Origin: Streptomyces sp. NTH33
GTDB taxonomy: Bacteria; Actinomycetota; Actinomycetes; Streptomycetales; Streptomycetaceae
Length of the DNA stretch: 37,822 nucleotides
Direction: 5' to 3'
Assembly (NCBI RefSeq): GCF_003236365.1
Contig: NZ_POTZ01000010.1
Span: forward strand, 1-37,822
The notes under the pieces were generated by a model, which was not told where the DNA came from, did no database searches, and worked only from the letters and a program-made list of their open reading frames with translations. The translations under genes and the position numbers were made by a program. The first letter of the stretch is position 1, and every line of letters begins with the position of its first letter. This document shows, piece by piece, positions 10,051 to 18,096 of the stretch.

Positions 10051-12573
10051 TCAACTCGCCGTCGGCGCGGCGGGGTTTCCGCCCCATTCCGCCCTCGCGG
10101 GGACTTCCTCGCCTTTCATGAGGAAGGAATCGGAGGCCAGCACGGCCTCGTCGCCCATCGTCACGCCGTAGTGCACGTGCGCGCCGATTCCGAGCGTGCA
10201 GTCGGCGCCGAGCGTCGTACGGTCGGATTTGAAGGTGCCGTCCTCCTGCGAATGGCACTGGATCTTGCTGCCGGCGTTCAGGGTGCAGTCGTCCCCGATG
10301 GTGGCGAGCGTGCGCTCGGTGATGTAGCAGCCGTCGTCGAAGACCCGGCGTCCGACGCGCACCCCCATCAGACGCCACACCAGGCTCTTGAACGGCGTCC
10401 CGTTGAACACCTCGAGCCATTCGTCCGGCACCTTCCACAGGCGCTCGTGCCACCAGAAGTACGGGTCGTAGATGGAGCACAGCCTCGGGCGCAGCGCGCG
10501 GAAGGAGGCGATGGCCCGCTCCACCAGGATCCAGTAGGCGGCGGTGAACCCCAGGGTGAGGGCCAGGTAGCCGGCGATCACCACCGGGCCCAGCGCGCCG
10601 TACAGGTCGACGGAGGCCAGCGCGAGCGCCGTGAGCAGCGCGGCGTGCACCCAGCGCAGCAGCAGGAACAGCGCCATCGAGCGGAGGTTGTAACGGTTCT
10701 TGGCGGCGAGACTGCGGCGCAGGGCGTCGCCGGTCCTGAGGTGGTCGAAGCGGGTGTCGCGCTCCACCGACCGCGGGATCTCGAAGCACGGCGAGCCGAG
10801 CAGCCCGACGCCCTGGCGCAGCTCGCCGTCGAGGGGGACCATCACCTTCGTCGCGAGCAGGCAGTTGTCGCCCGTCCTGGCCCCGGCCGGATAGGCGATG
10901 TTGTTGCCGAGGAAGTTGTGCGGGCCGATCGACGCCCGGCTCACCCGGAACGAGGTGCGGGAGAAGTCCGCGTTGATGACGGACAGGCCGTCGGCCACCA
11001 TCGTCCCGCTGCCGACGGACACCAGGAACGGCGTCTCGTGCTGGACCTCGGTGCCGAAGTTCGACCCGGTCTGCTCCACCCGGGACAGGTCGTATCCGAG
11101 GCAGCGCAGATAGGGGACGATGTACGAGCTGTCGCCGAAGAGCCAGGTGAAGAACTTGATGTTGGTCATTCCGGCCACCGCCCGGTGCAGGGCGTAGTGG
11201 AGGCCGTAGAGCGGATAGACCCGGTCGGGTCTGACGGCCAGGCTCAGCAGCCGGGGAAGGGTGAACAGGACGACCAGGCCCAGGAGGACGGCCCCGAAGA
11301 ACAGCACGCTGGACAGGAGCAGTGTGTCGGTGACGAACTCGGTGACCGTGGACAGGGCCGTGCCCGCCTCCAGCCGCCTGCGCAGCGCCGGCACCTGGGC
11401 GAACAGCATGTAGAAGCCGCCGACCGTGAGCGGCAGGTACAGGAAGAGCAACTGCAGCAGGGTGGTCAGCGCGAAGCAGGCCCGGCGCAGCGTGCCGCAC
11501 CGGGCCGGTCCGACCCGGACGTAGTCGACCGTCGTGGGCTGTGCCGGGGAGCCGTGCCGGCGCTCCCCGTCCGGGACGTGCTGGCCGCGGTACAGGGCGG
11601 AGGCATGGCCCAGCTGCGCCCCGTCGCCCATCGCGGTGTCGATGTCGAGCACCGTCTTCTCACCGAGGAAGACGTCCCGGCCGAGCGTGATCCGGCCGGT
11701 CTGGATGCGTCCGGCGTGCGCGCGGTAGCAGAGGAAGAACGAGTCCTTGCGGATCACCGTGCCGGCACCGATGGTGAGCAGGTCGGTGCAGACCGGCACG
11801 GAGTGGGAGAGGATCGTGACGTCCTTGCCGATCCGCGCGCCCAGGGCCCGCAGGTACATCACGTACAGCGGATTTCCCACGAAGAGAATCATCGGATTGG
11901 CGTGCAGCAGCGCCTTGATGAGCCAGAAACGCAGATAGGCCGCACTCCACAGGGGGAACTCACCGGGCTTCCAGCGGCCGACGAGAATCCACTTGGCGGC
12001 GATCGGGAAGAGGCACAGGACGATGAACCCGCCGCCGCCGAACACGAGTGACCGCAGGTAGATGCCGACGATCCCGGATCCCGCGGCGACCCACTCGTAG
12101 GCCCTGACGGTGGCCATTCCGACGACGAATGAATATCCGAGGAAAATGAGCAATTGGGCGATTCCGCACAGTACGTAGCGTGCCGTGCTCGCCGGTGTCG
12201 TCCGGGCCGGTGAGGCCAAAGGCGCGTCCGGGGCCGCCGGGGCCGGTGCGCCGACGGACGGCGGGGCGGCCTGGACGAGAGCGGCGGCCAGGCCGCGGAC
12301 CGTGGGGTTGCGGTAGATGTCCTTCATGGACACGGACGGCAGGTCGGGTCGTTTCCGTACCCGGGCGCAGAACTGGGCCATGACCAGGGAATTGGCGCCC
12401 AGATCGTCGAAGAAGTGACTTTCGGCCGCGACGTGATCGACGTGTACGACGTCCGCCAGAATGCCGGCGAGTTCTCTTTCGGTGTCCGTCGTCGCCGGGA
12501 CGCTGCCTTCTCGTCCGAGAATCGCGGGTTCGTTCGGACCGGGCATCAAGATGTCGGCAGACTTCTCCACCAT
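10051..12573 (-). CDS. Pls/PosA-like membrane polymer synthetase without adenylation domain
   Basis: This 840-residue protein has the layout of the C-terminal part of epsilon-poly-L-lysine synthetase (Pls). A carrier domain (about 28-103, LGANSLV with Ser62) and an Ala/Pro linker come first. Helices at about 135-157 and 173-195 precede soluble domain 1 (200-360). Helices at 366-392 and 415-440 precede domain 2 (445-630). Helices at 633-655 and 661-685 precede domain 3 (690-840). The soluble domains carry left-handed beta-helix hexapeptide repeats (e.g. IGDDCTLNAGSKIQ). In Pls the three tandem domains act together as an iterative condensation machine. No adenylation domain is present; it sits in the next gene. 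ATG 12573 has GAGGAG five bases upstream. An in-frame start 53 codons earlier has no ribosome site. It is the first gene of the operon and presumably fixes polymerisation at the membrane. Confidence 0.9.
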   Translation of the reverse strand: MVEKSADILMPGPNEPAILGREGSVPATTDTERELAGILADVVHVDHVAAESHFFDDLGANSLVMAQFCARVRKRPDLPSVSMKDIYRNPTVRGLAAALVQAAPPSVGAPAPAAPDAPLASPARTTPASTARYVLCGIAQLLIFLGYSFVVGMATVRAYEWVAAGSGIVGIYLRSLVFGGGGFIVLCLFPIAAKWILVGRWKPGEFPLWSAAYLRFWLIKALLHANPMILFVGNPLYVMYLRALGARIGKDVTILSHSVPVCTDLLTIGAGTVIRKDSFFLCYRAHAGRIQTGRITLGRDVFLGEKTVLDIDTAMGDGAQLGHASALYRGQHVPDGERRHGSPAQPTTVDYVRVGPARCGTLRRACFALTTLLQLLFLYLPLTVGGFYMLFAQVPALRRRLEAGTALSTVTEFVTDTLLLSSVLFFGAVLLGLVVLFTLPRLLSLAVRPDRVYPLYGLHYALHRAVAGMTNIKFFTWLFGDSSYIVPYLRCLGYDLSRVEQTGSNFGTEVQHETPFLVSVGSGTMVADGLSVINADFSRTSFRVSRASIGPHNFLGNNIAYPAGARTGDNCLLATKVMVPLDGELRQGVGLLGSPCFEIPRSVERDTRFDHLRTGDALRRSLAAKNRYNLRSMALFLLLRWVHAALLTALALASVDLYGALGPVVIAGYLALTLGFTAAYWILVERAIASFRALRPRLCSIYDPYFWWHERLWKVPDEWLEVFNGTPFKSLVWRLMGVRVGRRVFDDGCYITERTLATIGDDCTLNAGSKIQCHSQEDGTFKSDRTTLGADCTLGIGAHVHYGVTMGDEAVLASDSFLMKGEEVPARAEWGGNPAAPTAS

Positions 12574-12968
12574 ACGAGCTCCTCGAGAAAGGTCGAAAAC
12601 CATCGGCCAGCGGTGCCCGGTTCCCGAGACCGTGCGTTTTCGCCTGATCACGAAACCATGGCTCAGTCTTGTGCGATCATCGCCGGGTTGCCACTCGGAT
12701 ACGGTCGCGCCGACGCGGCGGAAGCGTGCCATGCGCCACTATTCCCCGGTCCTCGGCATTGCCGGGACGAGTAATGTCACCCATATGGGGGTTCACCCCT
12801 TGAGGGGGAAAGAAGTGGTGGGCGGGCGCCACGGGGTGTGCCGACGGGCGTACCGGCCCGGCCGAGTGGCCACGGTCCGCCCGCGCGCGCAGACTGGGCA
12901 GTAACGCGGGGCTGCCCTGTGGAGGGCTGTGTCGATCGTCCGCCCGACTGTTCGATGAGGGGGCCGAT
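12574..12968. other. Divergent intergenic region upstream of the Dap operon and the aquaporin gene
   Basis: No gene is supported in these 395 bases. Both flanking genes read outward, so the segment should hold two promoters, but I cannot pick convincing -35/-10 pairs. The notable marks are the palindrome CCCATATGGG (12780-12789) immediately followed by a G5-TTCA-C4 inverted element (12787-12799). The latter contains one GTTCACC heptamer, like half of a PhoP box. These are the best candidates for control of the operon. Confidence 0.5.
12780..12799. promoter_or_regulatory. Overlapping palindromes CCCATATGGG and G5-TTCA-C4, candidate operator
   Basis: A perfect 10-base palindrome shares its right arm with an adjoining inverted repeat. 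The site lies about 205 bases upstream of the Pls-like gene and about 170 bases upstream of the aquaporin gene. The operon contains no regulator of its own, so an unlinked factor would be expected. Confidence 0.3.
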
Positions 12969-13901
12969 ATGGCCGTGGAAATCCCACCCCTGTTGAGCCC
13001 CTCACGGCTCAGGCGCCGTGGAGGGCTCTGGGGCGAATGCATGGCGGAGTTCCTGGGGACCTTCGTCCTCATCGCCTTCGGATGCGGTTCGGTGGCCATG
13101 GCGGTCGCCGCGCTGCCCGGTTCGGGCCGCACCGCGGGGCCCACGACGAATCTCACCAGCGCCAGTGACTGGCTGGTGATCGGCTGGGGCTGGGCCTTCG
13201 CGGTGGCCTTCGGCGTGTACGTGGCCGGCGGCGTCAGCGGGGCGCACATCAACCCCGCGGTGACGCTCGCGTTCGCGGTGCGCCGCAAGTTCCCCTGGGT
13301 GAAGGTGATCCCGTACTGGATCTCGCAGTTGGTAGGCGCCTTCCTCGGCGCGGCACTGGTGTACGGCGTCTACAACGCCGCGATCAACGCCTTCGACCAG
13401 GCGATGAAGGGACCGAAGACGAACGGGCACACGCTCGCCTCGTTCTCGATCTTCGCTACCTTTCCGGCGCCCTACTTCCACGGTGGTTTCGGGGGGCCGC
13501 TCGTGGACCAGATCGTCGGTACCGCGTTCCTGGTCATGTTCATCGCGGCGCTCATCGACCTGCGCAACATGGGCGTGCAGGCCAACCTGGGGCCGCTGGT
13601 CATCGGCCTCGCGGTGGGCGCCATCGGCATCTCCTTCGGGGCGAACGCCGGATACGCCATCAACCCGGCCCGTGACTTCGGGCCGCGCCTGTTCACCTAT
13701 GCCGCCGGGTGGGGAGATCTGGCGCTGCCAGGCAGCCTGGCCGGGTCGTTCAGCCACTACTGGTGGATCCCCATCGTCGGACCGCTCGTCGGCGGGGTCA
13801 TCGGCATCCTGGTGTACGACCTGTTCATCAGCGACGTGCTGCACATCCGCGCCCAGCAGGGCGAACTCCCGGAGCCCGGGCGCACCCGCCCGGTGGAGTA
13901 G
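12969..13901 (+). CDS. glpF: Aquaglyceroporin (MIP family, GlpF-like)
   Basis: This is a 310-residue inner-membrane channel of the major intrinsic protein family. The two half-helix signatures are present: GAHINPAVT (Asn95-Pro96-Ala97) and AINPARDFGPR (Asn232-Pro233-Ala234, Arg235). The Asp236 after the second NPAR is typical of aquaglyceroporins rather than water-only aquaporins, so glycerol or a similar small polyol is the likely cargo. Six membrane helices can be traced. ATG 12969 has GAGGGGG upstream. A start at residue 25 (MAEFLG) would also give a complete channel. There is no intact glycerol kinase next to it, unlike the usual glpF-glpK-glpD operon. A relic of a kinase C-terminus lies 7 kb away (about 21001-21279). 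Confidence 0.92.
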   Translation: MAVEIPPLLSPSRLRRRGGLWGECMAEFLGTFVLIAFGCGSVAMAVAALPGSGRTAGPTTNLTSASDWLVIGWGWAFAVAFGVYVAGGVSGAHINPAVTLAFAVRRKFPWVKVIPYWISQLVGAFLGAALVYGVYNAAINAFDQAMKGPKTNGHTLASFSIFATFPAPYFHGGFGGPLVDQIVGTAFLVMFIAALIDLRNMGVQANLGPLVIGLAVGAIGISFGANAGYAINPARDFGPRLFTYAAGWGDLALPGSLAGSFSHYWWIPIVGPLVGGVIGILVYDLFISDVLHIRAQQGELPEPGRTRPVE

Positions 13902-13917
13902 AAGTAACCGCTCTCAC

Positions 13918-13938
13918 CGGGCGGGGCGTCGACGCCCG
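13918..13938. terminator. Hairpin between convergent aquaporin and lipoprotein genes
   Basis: CGGGCG (13918-13923) can pair with CGCCCG (13933-13938). A competing perfect palindrome GGGCGTC/GACGCCC (13924-13937) lies inside it. It sits 17 bases after the aquaporin stop and 12 bases before the end of the convergent gene. There is no U-tract. Confidence 0.45.
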
Positions 13939-13949
13939 AGGCCGACCGG

Positions 13950-14447
13950 TCAGGAGTACGTCCAGCGCCAGGCGTTGGAGCGGTAGGCGCAGGTGATCGG
14001 CGCACCGCTCGCGGTGGTGGTCCGTGCCCCGTGGTCGCTGTTGCGGCAGAACTGCCCGGCCTGGTAGCAGTTGCCGGAGTTGGAGACGATCGAGCACGTG
14101 CCGCTGCGGGTACCGCTTCCGCTGCCGCCGCTTCGGCCCGTGCCGGCGGCGGCGAGGGCGGTCCTGGTGACGGTGACCGTCGGGCCGGGCGTCTTGACGG
14201 TTCTGGTCGTGGTGACCGTCGCGGTGGGCTCGGCGGTGACGGTCTCGGTCGCCGTGGCGGTGGCCGTGGCCGTGGTGGTGGCCGTGACGGTCACGGTCGG
14301 CTGCGGTTCCGCGGCCTTTGACGCTCCGCACCCCACGGCTCCCACGGCCAGCAGGGCGATGCCCGCCGCCCACAGGCGGCGGTGCCTGCCGGGCTGCCGG
14401 GTGCGGGGTCCGGCGGGCGGTCGCTGCGGCTGGTGGTTCCGCTTCAC
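13950..14447 (-). CDS. Putative lipoprotein with Thr/Val-rich stalk and Cys-rich C-terminal domain
   Basis: This 165-residue protein starts at GTG 14447 behind GGGGGA. A basic N-terminus is followed by the hydrophobic segment LWAAGIALLAVGAVGC, whose Cys fits a loose lipobox, so anchoring in the outer leaflet of the membrane is likely. About 50 residues of alternating Thr/Val/Ala (TVTVTATTTA and similar) form a probable extended or glycosylated stalk. A compact C-terminal domain (GTCSIVSNSGNCYQAGQFCR to WRWTYS) has four cysteines, probably two disulfides. I have seen this tail at the end of other Streptomyces surface proteins, but no function is known to me. It lies seven bases after the lamin-tail gene, so the two are one operon. 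Confidence 0.78.
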   Translation of the reverse strand: MKRNHQPQRPPAGPRTRQPGRHRRLWAAGIALLAVGAVGCGASKAAEPQPTVTVTATTTATATATATETVTAEPTATVTTTRTVKTPGPTVTVTRTALAAAGTGRSGGSGSGTRSGTCSIVSNSGNCYQAGQFCRNSDHGARTTTASGAPITCAYRSNAWRWTYS

Positions 14448-14454
14448 GGTCCCC

Positions 14455-14946
14455 CTAGCCGTGGTACTTGATGTAGCCGTCGCCGTCCCGGTCGTCGCGG
14501 GCCTTGGTGTAGGAGTGGACGTCGGCGCGGGCACCGGAGGGCTTGAGCAGGTAGATGGTGTCCTTGTCGTTGTTCCAGATGAAGTTGCAGTTCTGGCGGT
14601 AGACGACGTTCTTCGCGTCGGAGTCCGTGCCCTTGCCCCCGCGCAGTTTCACGTAGTCGCCGGGCTCGAGGTAGTGGTTGGCGCGGAACGTGAACTTGTT
14701 GCCGGTGGCGTCCTTGACGACGTAGCCCTTGAGGTTGACCTTCGCGGTGCGCGAGTAGTTCTTGATCGTCAGGTACTCGTCCTTGGTGTTCCCCGTGCGG
14801 CAGTTGTTGGAGTCCCGTCCGGGTGCGTCGTACTGGACGCCCTTCACCTTCAGCGCCGACGTGTACTCGGCGGCCTGCGCGGGAGCGGCGACGACGGCGA
14901 CGGCGCCCGCCGCGGCGGCGACGGCGAGCGCGGAGCGTATACGCAT
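14455..14946 (-). CDS. Secreted lamin-tail-domain (LTD) protein
   Basis: This 163-residue exported protein starts at ATG 14946 behind GGGGGA. A classical Sec signal peptide (about 1-25, ending APAQA before AEYTS) is followed by an Ig-like lamin-tail domain. That domain contains DEYLTIKNYS, a hydrophobic GYVVKD strand, HYLEPGDYVKLRGG and the acidic tail TKARDDRDGDGYIKYHG. Two cysteines (in NNCRTG and RQNCNF) probably form a disulfide in the exported form. LTD proteins in bacteria are often secreted or surface proteins of unclear role, sometimes linked to nucleases, but no nuclease is adjacent here. It is the first gene of a two-gene operon with the stalked lipoprotein, which suggests that both act outside the membrane. 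Confidence 0.85.
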   Translation of the reverse strand: MRIRSALAVAAAAGAVAVVAAPAQAAEYTSALKVKGVQYDAPGRDSNNCRTGNTKDEYLTIKNYSRTAKVNLKGYVVKDATGNKFTFRANHYLEPGDYVKLRGGKGTDSDAKNVVYRQNCNFIWNNDKDTIYLLKPSGARADVHSYTKARDDRDGDGYIKYHG

Positions 14947-15113
14947 GAGGTTCCCCCCTCAGTGATGCGAATGGAGCGTCAGGAGCTTACACAACCCGTG
15001 GCAGACGGGTGGCGAGTGGGTGCGGAAAGTGTGAAGACGCCCGTGTCGGCGTGACACGGACGCCGCTCCACCGACAGGTGGAGGGCCTGTGGGGACTCCG
15101 CTACCGTTCCCCC

Positions 15114-15758
15114 GTGCTCGAGTCCTCCTACCTCACGGCCGTCCGCGACTCCTACGACACCGTCGCCGCCGCCTACGCCGAACGCGTCCCGAAACCCTCC
15201 GAGCTGGACCCGCTCTCCCGCGGCATGCTGGCGGCGTTCGCCGAGACGGTACGGCGCTCCGCCCCGCGCCCGGTCGCGGACCTGGGCTGCGGTCCCGGCC
15301 AAGTGACCGCCCACCTGGCCGGCTTGGGGGTTCCGGCATTCGGTGTCGACCTGTCGGCCGGCATGGTGGGACTGGCCCGGCGCGCCTACCCGCACCTGCG
15401 GTTCGTGCGGAGTTCGATGACCGCGCTCGGGCTGGGCGACGGCGTACTCGGCGGCATCCTCGCCTGGTACTCCACCCATCACACGCCGCCCGCGGAGCTG
15501 CCGTCGCTCTTCACCGAGTTCCATCGCACGCTCGCGCCCGGCGGTCACCTGCTGTGGGGGTGCCACATCGGAGACGAGCACCGGCGGCCCGCGCAGGGAT
15601 ACGGCCACCCCGTGTCCTACGAGTGGCACCTGCTGCCCGTGGAGCGAGTGGCCGAACTGCTGGAGCGGGCCGGGCTGGTGGTCGCGGCGCGGCTGGTGCA
15701 GGAGCCCGAGGGGCGGCTGACCCGGCCCCACGCCTGCCTCATGGCGCGCAAAGCCTGA
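15114..15758 (+). CDS. SAM-dependent methyltransferase (class I)
   Basis: This 214-residue class I methyltransferase has motif I VADLGCGPGQVTAHL, motif II around FGVDLSAGMV, and a later FHRTLAPGGHLLWG. The substrate is unknown, since nothing adjacent points to a pathway. I choose GTG 15114 because TACCGT (15102-15107) lies six bases upstream as a -10 box and no Shine-Dalgarno is present, so the message is probably leaderless. An earlier in-frame start (15009) would add 35 residues without family resemblance and lies upstream of that promoter. The gene is monocistronic and closed by a strong hairpin. Confidence 0.88.
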   Translation: MLESSYLTAVRDSYDTVAAAYAERVPKPSELDPLSRGMLAAFAETVRRSAPRPVADLGCGPGQVTAHLAGLGVPAFGVDLSAGMVGLARRAYPHLRFVRSSMTALGLGDGVLGGILAWYSTHHTPPAELPSLFTEFHRTLAPGGHLLWGCHIGDEHRRPAQGYGHPVSYEWHLLPVERVAELLERAGLVVAARLVQEPEGRLTRPHACLMARKA

Positions 15759-15896
15759 AATCCGTACCGCGAGCCAGGGGATGAGGCCGGGGGCGGCTCA
15801 ACTCCGCTTCCCCAGTGGCACAGTGAACGGGGGCACGGGGGCCGCCCCCGCAGGGGCGCTCACCGCACCGTCGCGCCCCGACCGGGCGCAGCACCT

Positions 15897-15921
15897 GCCG
15901 GCCGCGGACGCCGCGGCCGGC
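15897..15921. terminator. Strong bidirectional hairpin between methyltransferase and alcohol dehydrogenase genes
   Basis: A perfect 11-base stem (GCCGGCCGCGG with CCGCGGCCGGC) has a three-base loop ACG. It lies between the convergent ends of the methyltransferase (15758) and the alcohol dehydrogenase (15955). No U-tract. Confidence 0.7.
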
Positions 15922-15954
15922 CAAGGCGTGCCCGGACGCGAAGGGCCCCGGGCG

Positions 15955-16980
15955 TCAGCCGGTGGTGAGCACCATACGGAAGCGGGCGGCACCGGAGAGC
16001 ATCTTCCGGTACGCCTCGCCGGCCCGGTCCAGCGGCACGACCTCGGTCATCGGGCGGATCCCGTGCAGGGCACTGAACGCCATGGTGTCCTGCACGTCCT
16101 GCGAGGTGCCCGACGGATGACCGCGGACCACCCGGCCGCTCATGATCAGCTGCAGTGGGGCGATGCCCAGCGGTTCGGTGTCCGCGCCGATGACCACCAG
16201 CTCGCCGCGGTGCGACAGTCCGTCCACGGTCGCCGTGATGGCCTCGGAGCTGCCGGCCGTGGCCAGGACGGCCTTGGCGCCGCCGAGCGACTTCAGCGCC
16301 TTTGCGACGGGCGTGTCCGCCGTGCTGTCGACGTAGTGGTGCGCGCCGAGCTGCTTGGCGAAGTCGGCCTTGTCGGCTCCCCGGGCGATCGCCACCGTCT
16401 CGAATCCCATGGCCACCGCGTACTGCACCCCCAGGTGTCCCAGGCCGCCGATGCCGAGCACCGCGACCAGGTCGCCGGGGCGGGCGGAGCTGCGGCGCAG
16501 CCCGTTGAACGTGGTCACGCCCGCGCACGCCATGGGCCCGGCGTCACTCGCCGCCAGGGCGTCGGGGATCCGGGCCAGGGCGTCGACCGGTGCGATCACC
16601 CGCTCGGCGAAGCCACCGTCGTACGCCCAGCCGGGGACCTTCAGGTTCGGGCACACGATGAAGTCGCCCTGCCGGCACGGCGTGCAGTGGCCGCAGCTGC
16701 CGCCGAACCAGCCCACCGCCACCCGGTCGCCCACCTGCCAGCCCCACTCCCGCGTCCCCTCGCCGAGCTGCTCGACGCGGCCGGCGATCTCGTGTCCGGG
16801 GACCACCGGGAAGTCGATGCCGGGGACGGCGGCGTTCACGAAGAGGCTGTCGCTGTGGCAGACCCCGCAGGCCTCCACGGCGATCCTGACGTGGCGGGGG
16901 CCCGGCTCCGGGACCTCGCGCTCGACGATCCCGAAGGGACCGCCGGCAGTCGTCACCTGCGCGGCTTTGTAGGTGGTCAT
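15955..16980 (-). CDS. Zinc-dependent alcohol dehydrogenase
   Basis: This 341-residue medium-chain dehydrogenase interconverts alcohols and aldehydes with NAD(P). Catalytic zinc ligands are Cys41 (ACGVCHSD), His63/Glu64 (PGHEIAGRVE) and Cys152 (MACAGVTT). The structural zinc site uses Cys96, Cys99, Cys102 and Cys110. The nucleotide loop is VLGIGGLGHLGVQYA. The order CGVCHSD, GHE, GxGGLGHxGxQ resembles bacterial AdhA/AdhP-type enzymes. ATG 16980 has GGAGAG upstream. The gene is 210 bases downstream of the thioesterase in the same direction, a gap large enough for its own promoter. Substrate range cannot be told from sequence. Confidence 0.93.
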   Translation of the reverse strand: MTTYKAAQVTTAGGPFGIVEREVPEPGPRHVRIAVEACGVCHSDSLFVNAAVPGIDFPVVPGHEIAGRVEQLGEGTREWGWQVGDRVAVGWFGGSCGHCTPCRQGDFIVCPNLKVPGWAYDGGFAERVIAPVDALARIPDALAASDAGPMACAGVTTFNGLRRSSARPGDLVAVLGIGGLGHLGVQYAVAMGFETVAIARGADKADFAKQLGAHHYVDSTADTPVAKALKSLGGAKAVLATAGSSEAITATVDGLSHRGELVVIGADTEPLGIAPLQLIMSGRVVRGHPSGTSQDVQDTMAFSALHGIRPMTEVVPLDRAGEAYRKMLSGAARFRMVLTTG

Positions 16981-17190
16981 GGGTCTCTCCCGAAAGTCTC
17001 CCCCCGGCACAGGGCGGGCGGGTACGACGGCCCCCGTCACCAGCACATCAGCTCCGGACGGATCGCGCGCGCCGGGGGACGGGGGAGGGCGCGGCGCGGT
17101 TCACCGGGCCGGTGCTGCCGTCGACCGCCCCGGCCGGTCCCGGGGACCCGCCGTCCCTCAGGACCTGCCCCGCACGCGTGGGCCGCCTGC

Positions 17191-18006
17191 TCAGCCCCTC
17201 CCGCCGGGAGGCATGGGCCGTACGGTGAGGATCTGCTGGGCGTGCCCGACCGGGCCGTGCGCGTCGTGCAGGACCGTGCTGGTCAGGCCCAGGCCGGTCG
17301 GCCCGAAGGTGACCGTGGTGTCCAGTCCGGTCCAGCGGCCCTCGGGGCGGCGGTGGAGGTGCACGGTCAGATCCACGTTGGGAAACATCCACGCGGTGGG
17401 CGACTGCCGTGCGGCGATGCCGTTGGCCGTGTCGACCAGGGCCAGGTAGGAGGCGAGCGGGCCGCTCGGCTCGCCGGCGACCAGGGTGAGCGGGGTGGAG
17501 ACCCACGCGGTGGTGCGGCCCGGGCGTGGCGGGGCGAGCGGGCGGACGTCCAGGGAGGCGATGTAGCCGCCGGGCCAGAGGTCGCTCATCGCCCAGGGAG
17601 CGAGCCGGTCGGGCGGGGTGAGCCGGTCCTCGGCGCCCCCGGCGACGGAGGTGGTGTCCTGGGCGGACAGCAGCCAGGTGCGGGCCCGGACGACCGGGCG
17701 GCCGGCGATGTGCACGACGGCTTCCAGCAGCTCGATGGTGCGACCGGGGCGGAGCGTCGCCACTTGTATCTCGCACTCGTCCAGGGTCGGGCGGCCCAGG
17801 ATGTCGTAGCTGATCCGGGCCGGTACCAGACCGGTGTCGGGGCGTGCGGCCAGGTGGTCCTCGATCACGTGGACGATCAGCCCGCCCAGCGGGCTGAAGT
17901 GCTGCTCATCCGGGTCCCAGGCGCCGCTCGCGTGGACGGTGGGCTTGAAACGGTGCTCGTCGATGCGTTCGTAGTAGCTGTCGGGAACCGGGCTGCCGCT
18001 GTTCAA
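17191..18006 (-). CDS. Acyl-CoA thioesterase-like double-hotdog protein
   Basis: This protein of about 271 residues resembles the actinobacterial 'thioesterase family protein' group (tandem hotdog folds, TesB-like). Supporting segments are HFSPLGGLIVHVIEDHL near the N-terminus, SYDILGRPTLDECEIQVATL, the central APWAMSDLWPGGYIASLD, and the second half with NVDLTVHLHRRPEG followed by TSTVLHDAHGPVGHAQQILTVRP. The expected role is hydrolysis of an acyl-CoA, substrate unknown. The start is uncertain. No ATG or GTG lies near the conserved N-terminus, whereas TTG 18006 is preceded by GGAAGG at eight bases. The frame itself runs open further upstream, antisense to the GNAT gene, with no homology. Confidence 0.75.
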   Translation of the reverse strand: MNSGSPVPDSYYERIDEHRFKPTVHASGAWDPDEQHFSPLGGLIVHVIEDHLAARPDTGLVPARISYDILGRPTLDECEIQVATLRPGRTIELLEAVVHIAGRPVVRARTWLLSAQDTTSVAGGAEDRLTPPDRLAPWAMSDLWPGGYIASLDVRPLAPPRPGRTTAWVSTPLTLVAGEPSGPLASYLALVDTANGIAARQSPTAWMFPNVDLTVHLHRRPEGRWTGLDTTVTFGPTGLGLTSTVLHDAHGPVGHAQQILTVRPMPPGGRG

Positions 18007-18096
18007 CGGGTGTACCTTCCAGGGTTGTTCACGGAATGCCGGCCGGGCGCGAGGCCCGCGCCCGGCCGGCGGGGCAGGCCCATCATCGCCCAGCGG

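Noticed and set aside
12574-12732. A 53-residue N-terminal extension of the Pls-like protein
   Set aside because: No ribosome site at 12732 and basic, featureless sequence, whereas ATG 12573 has GAGGAG at ideal spacing.
12791-12812. A PhoP (PHO) box near GTTCACC upstream of the Dap operon
   Set aside because: Only one heptamer fits. The next unit, four bases later, is GAGGGGG rather than a second GTTCACC-like repeat.
15781-18096. A plus-strand open frame continuous with the GNAT gene for about 770 extra codons
   Set aside because: It lies antisense to the alcohol dehydrogenase and thioesterase genes and has low-complexity composition. Only the last 184 codons resemble a protein.
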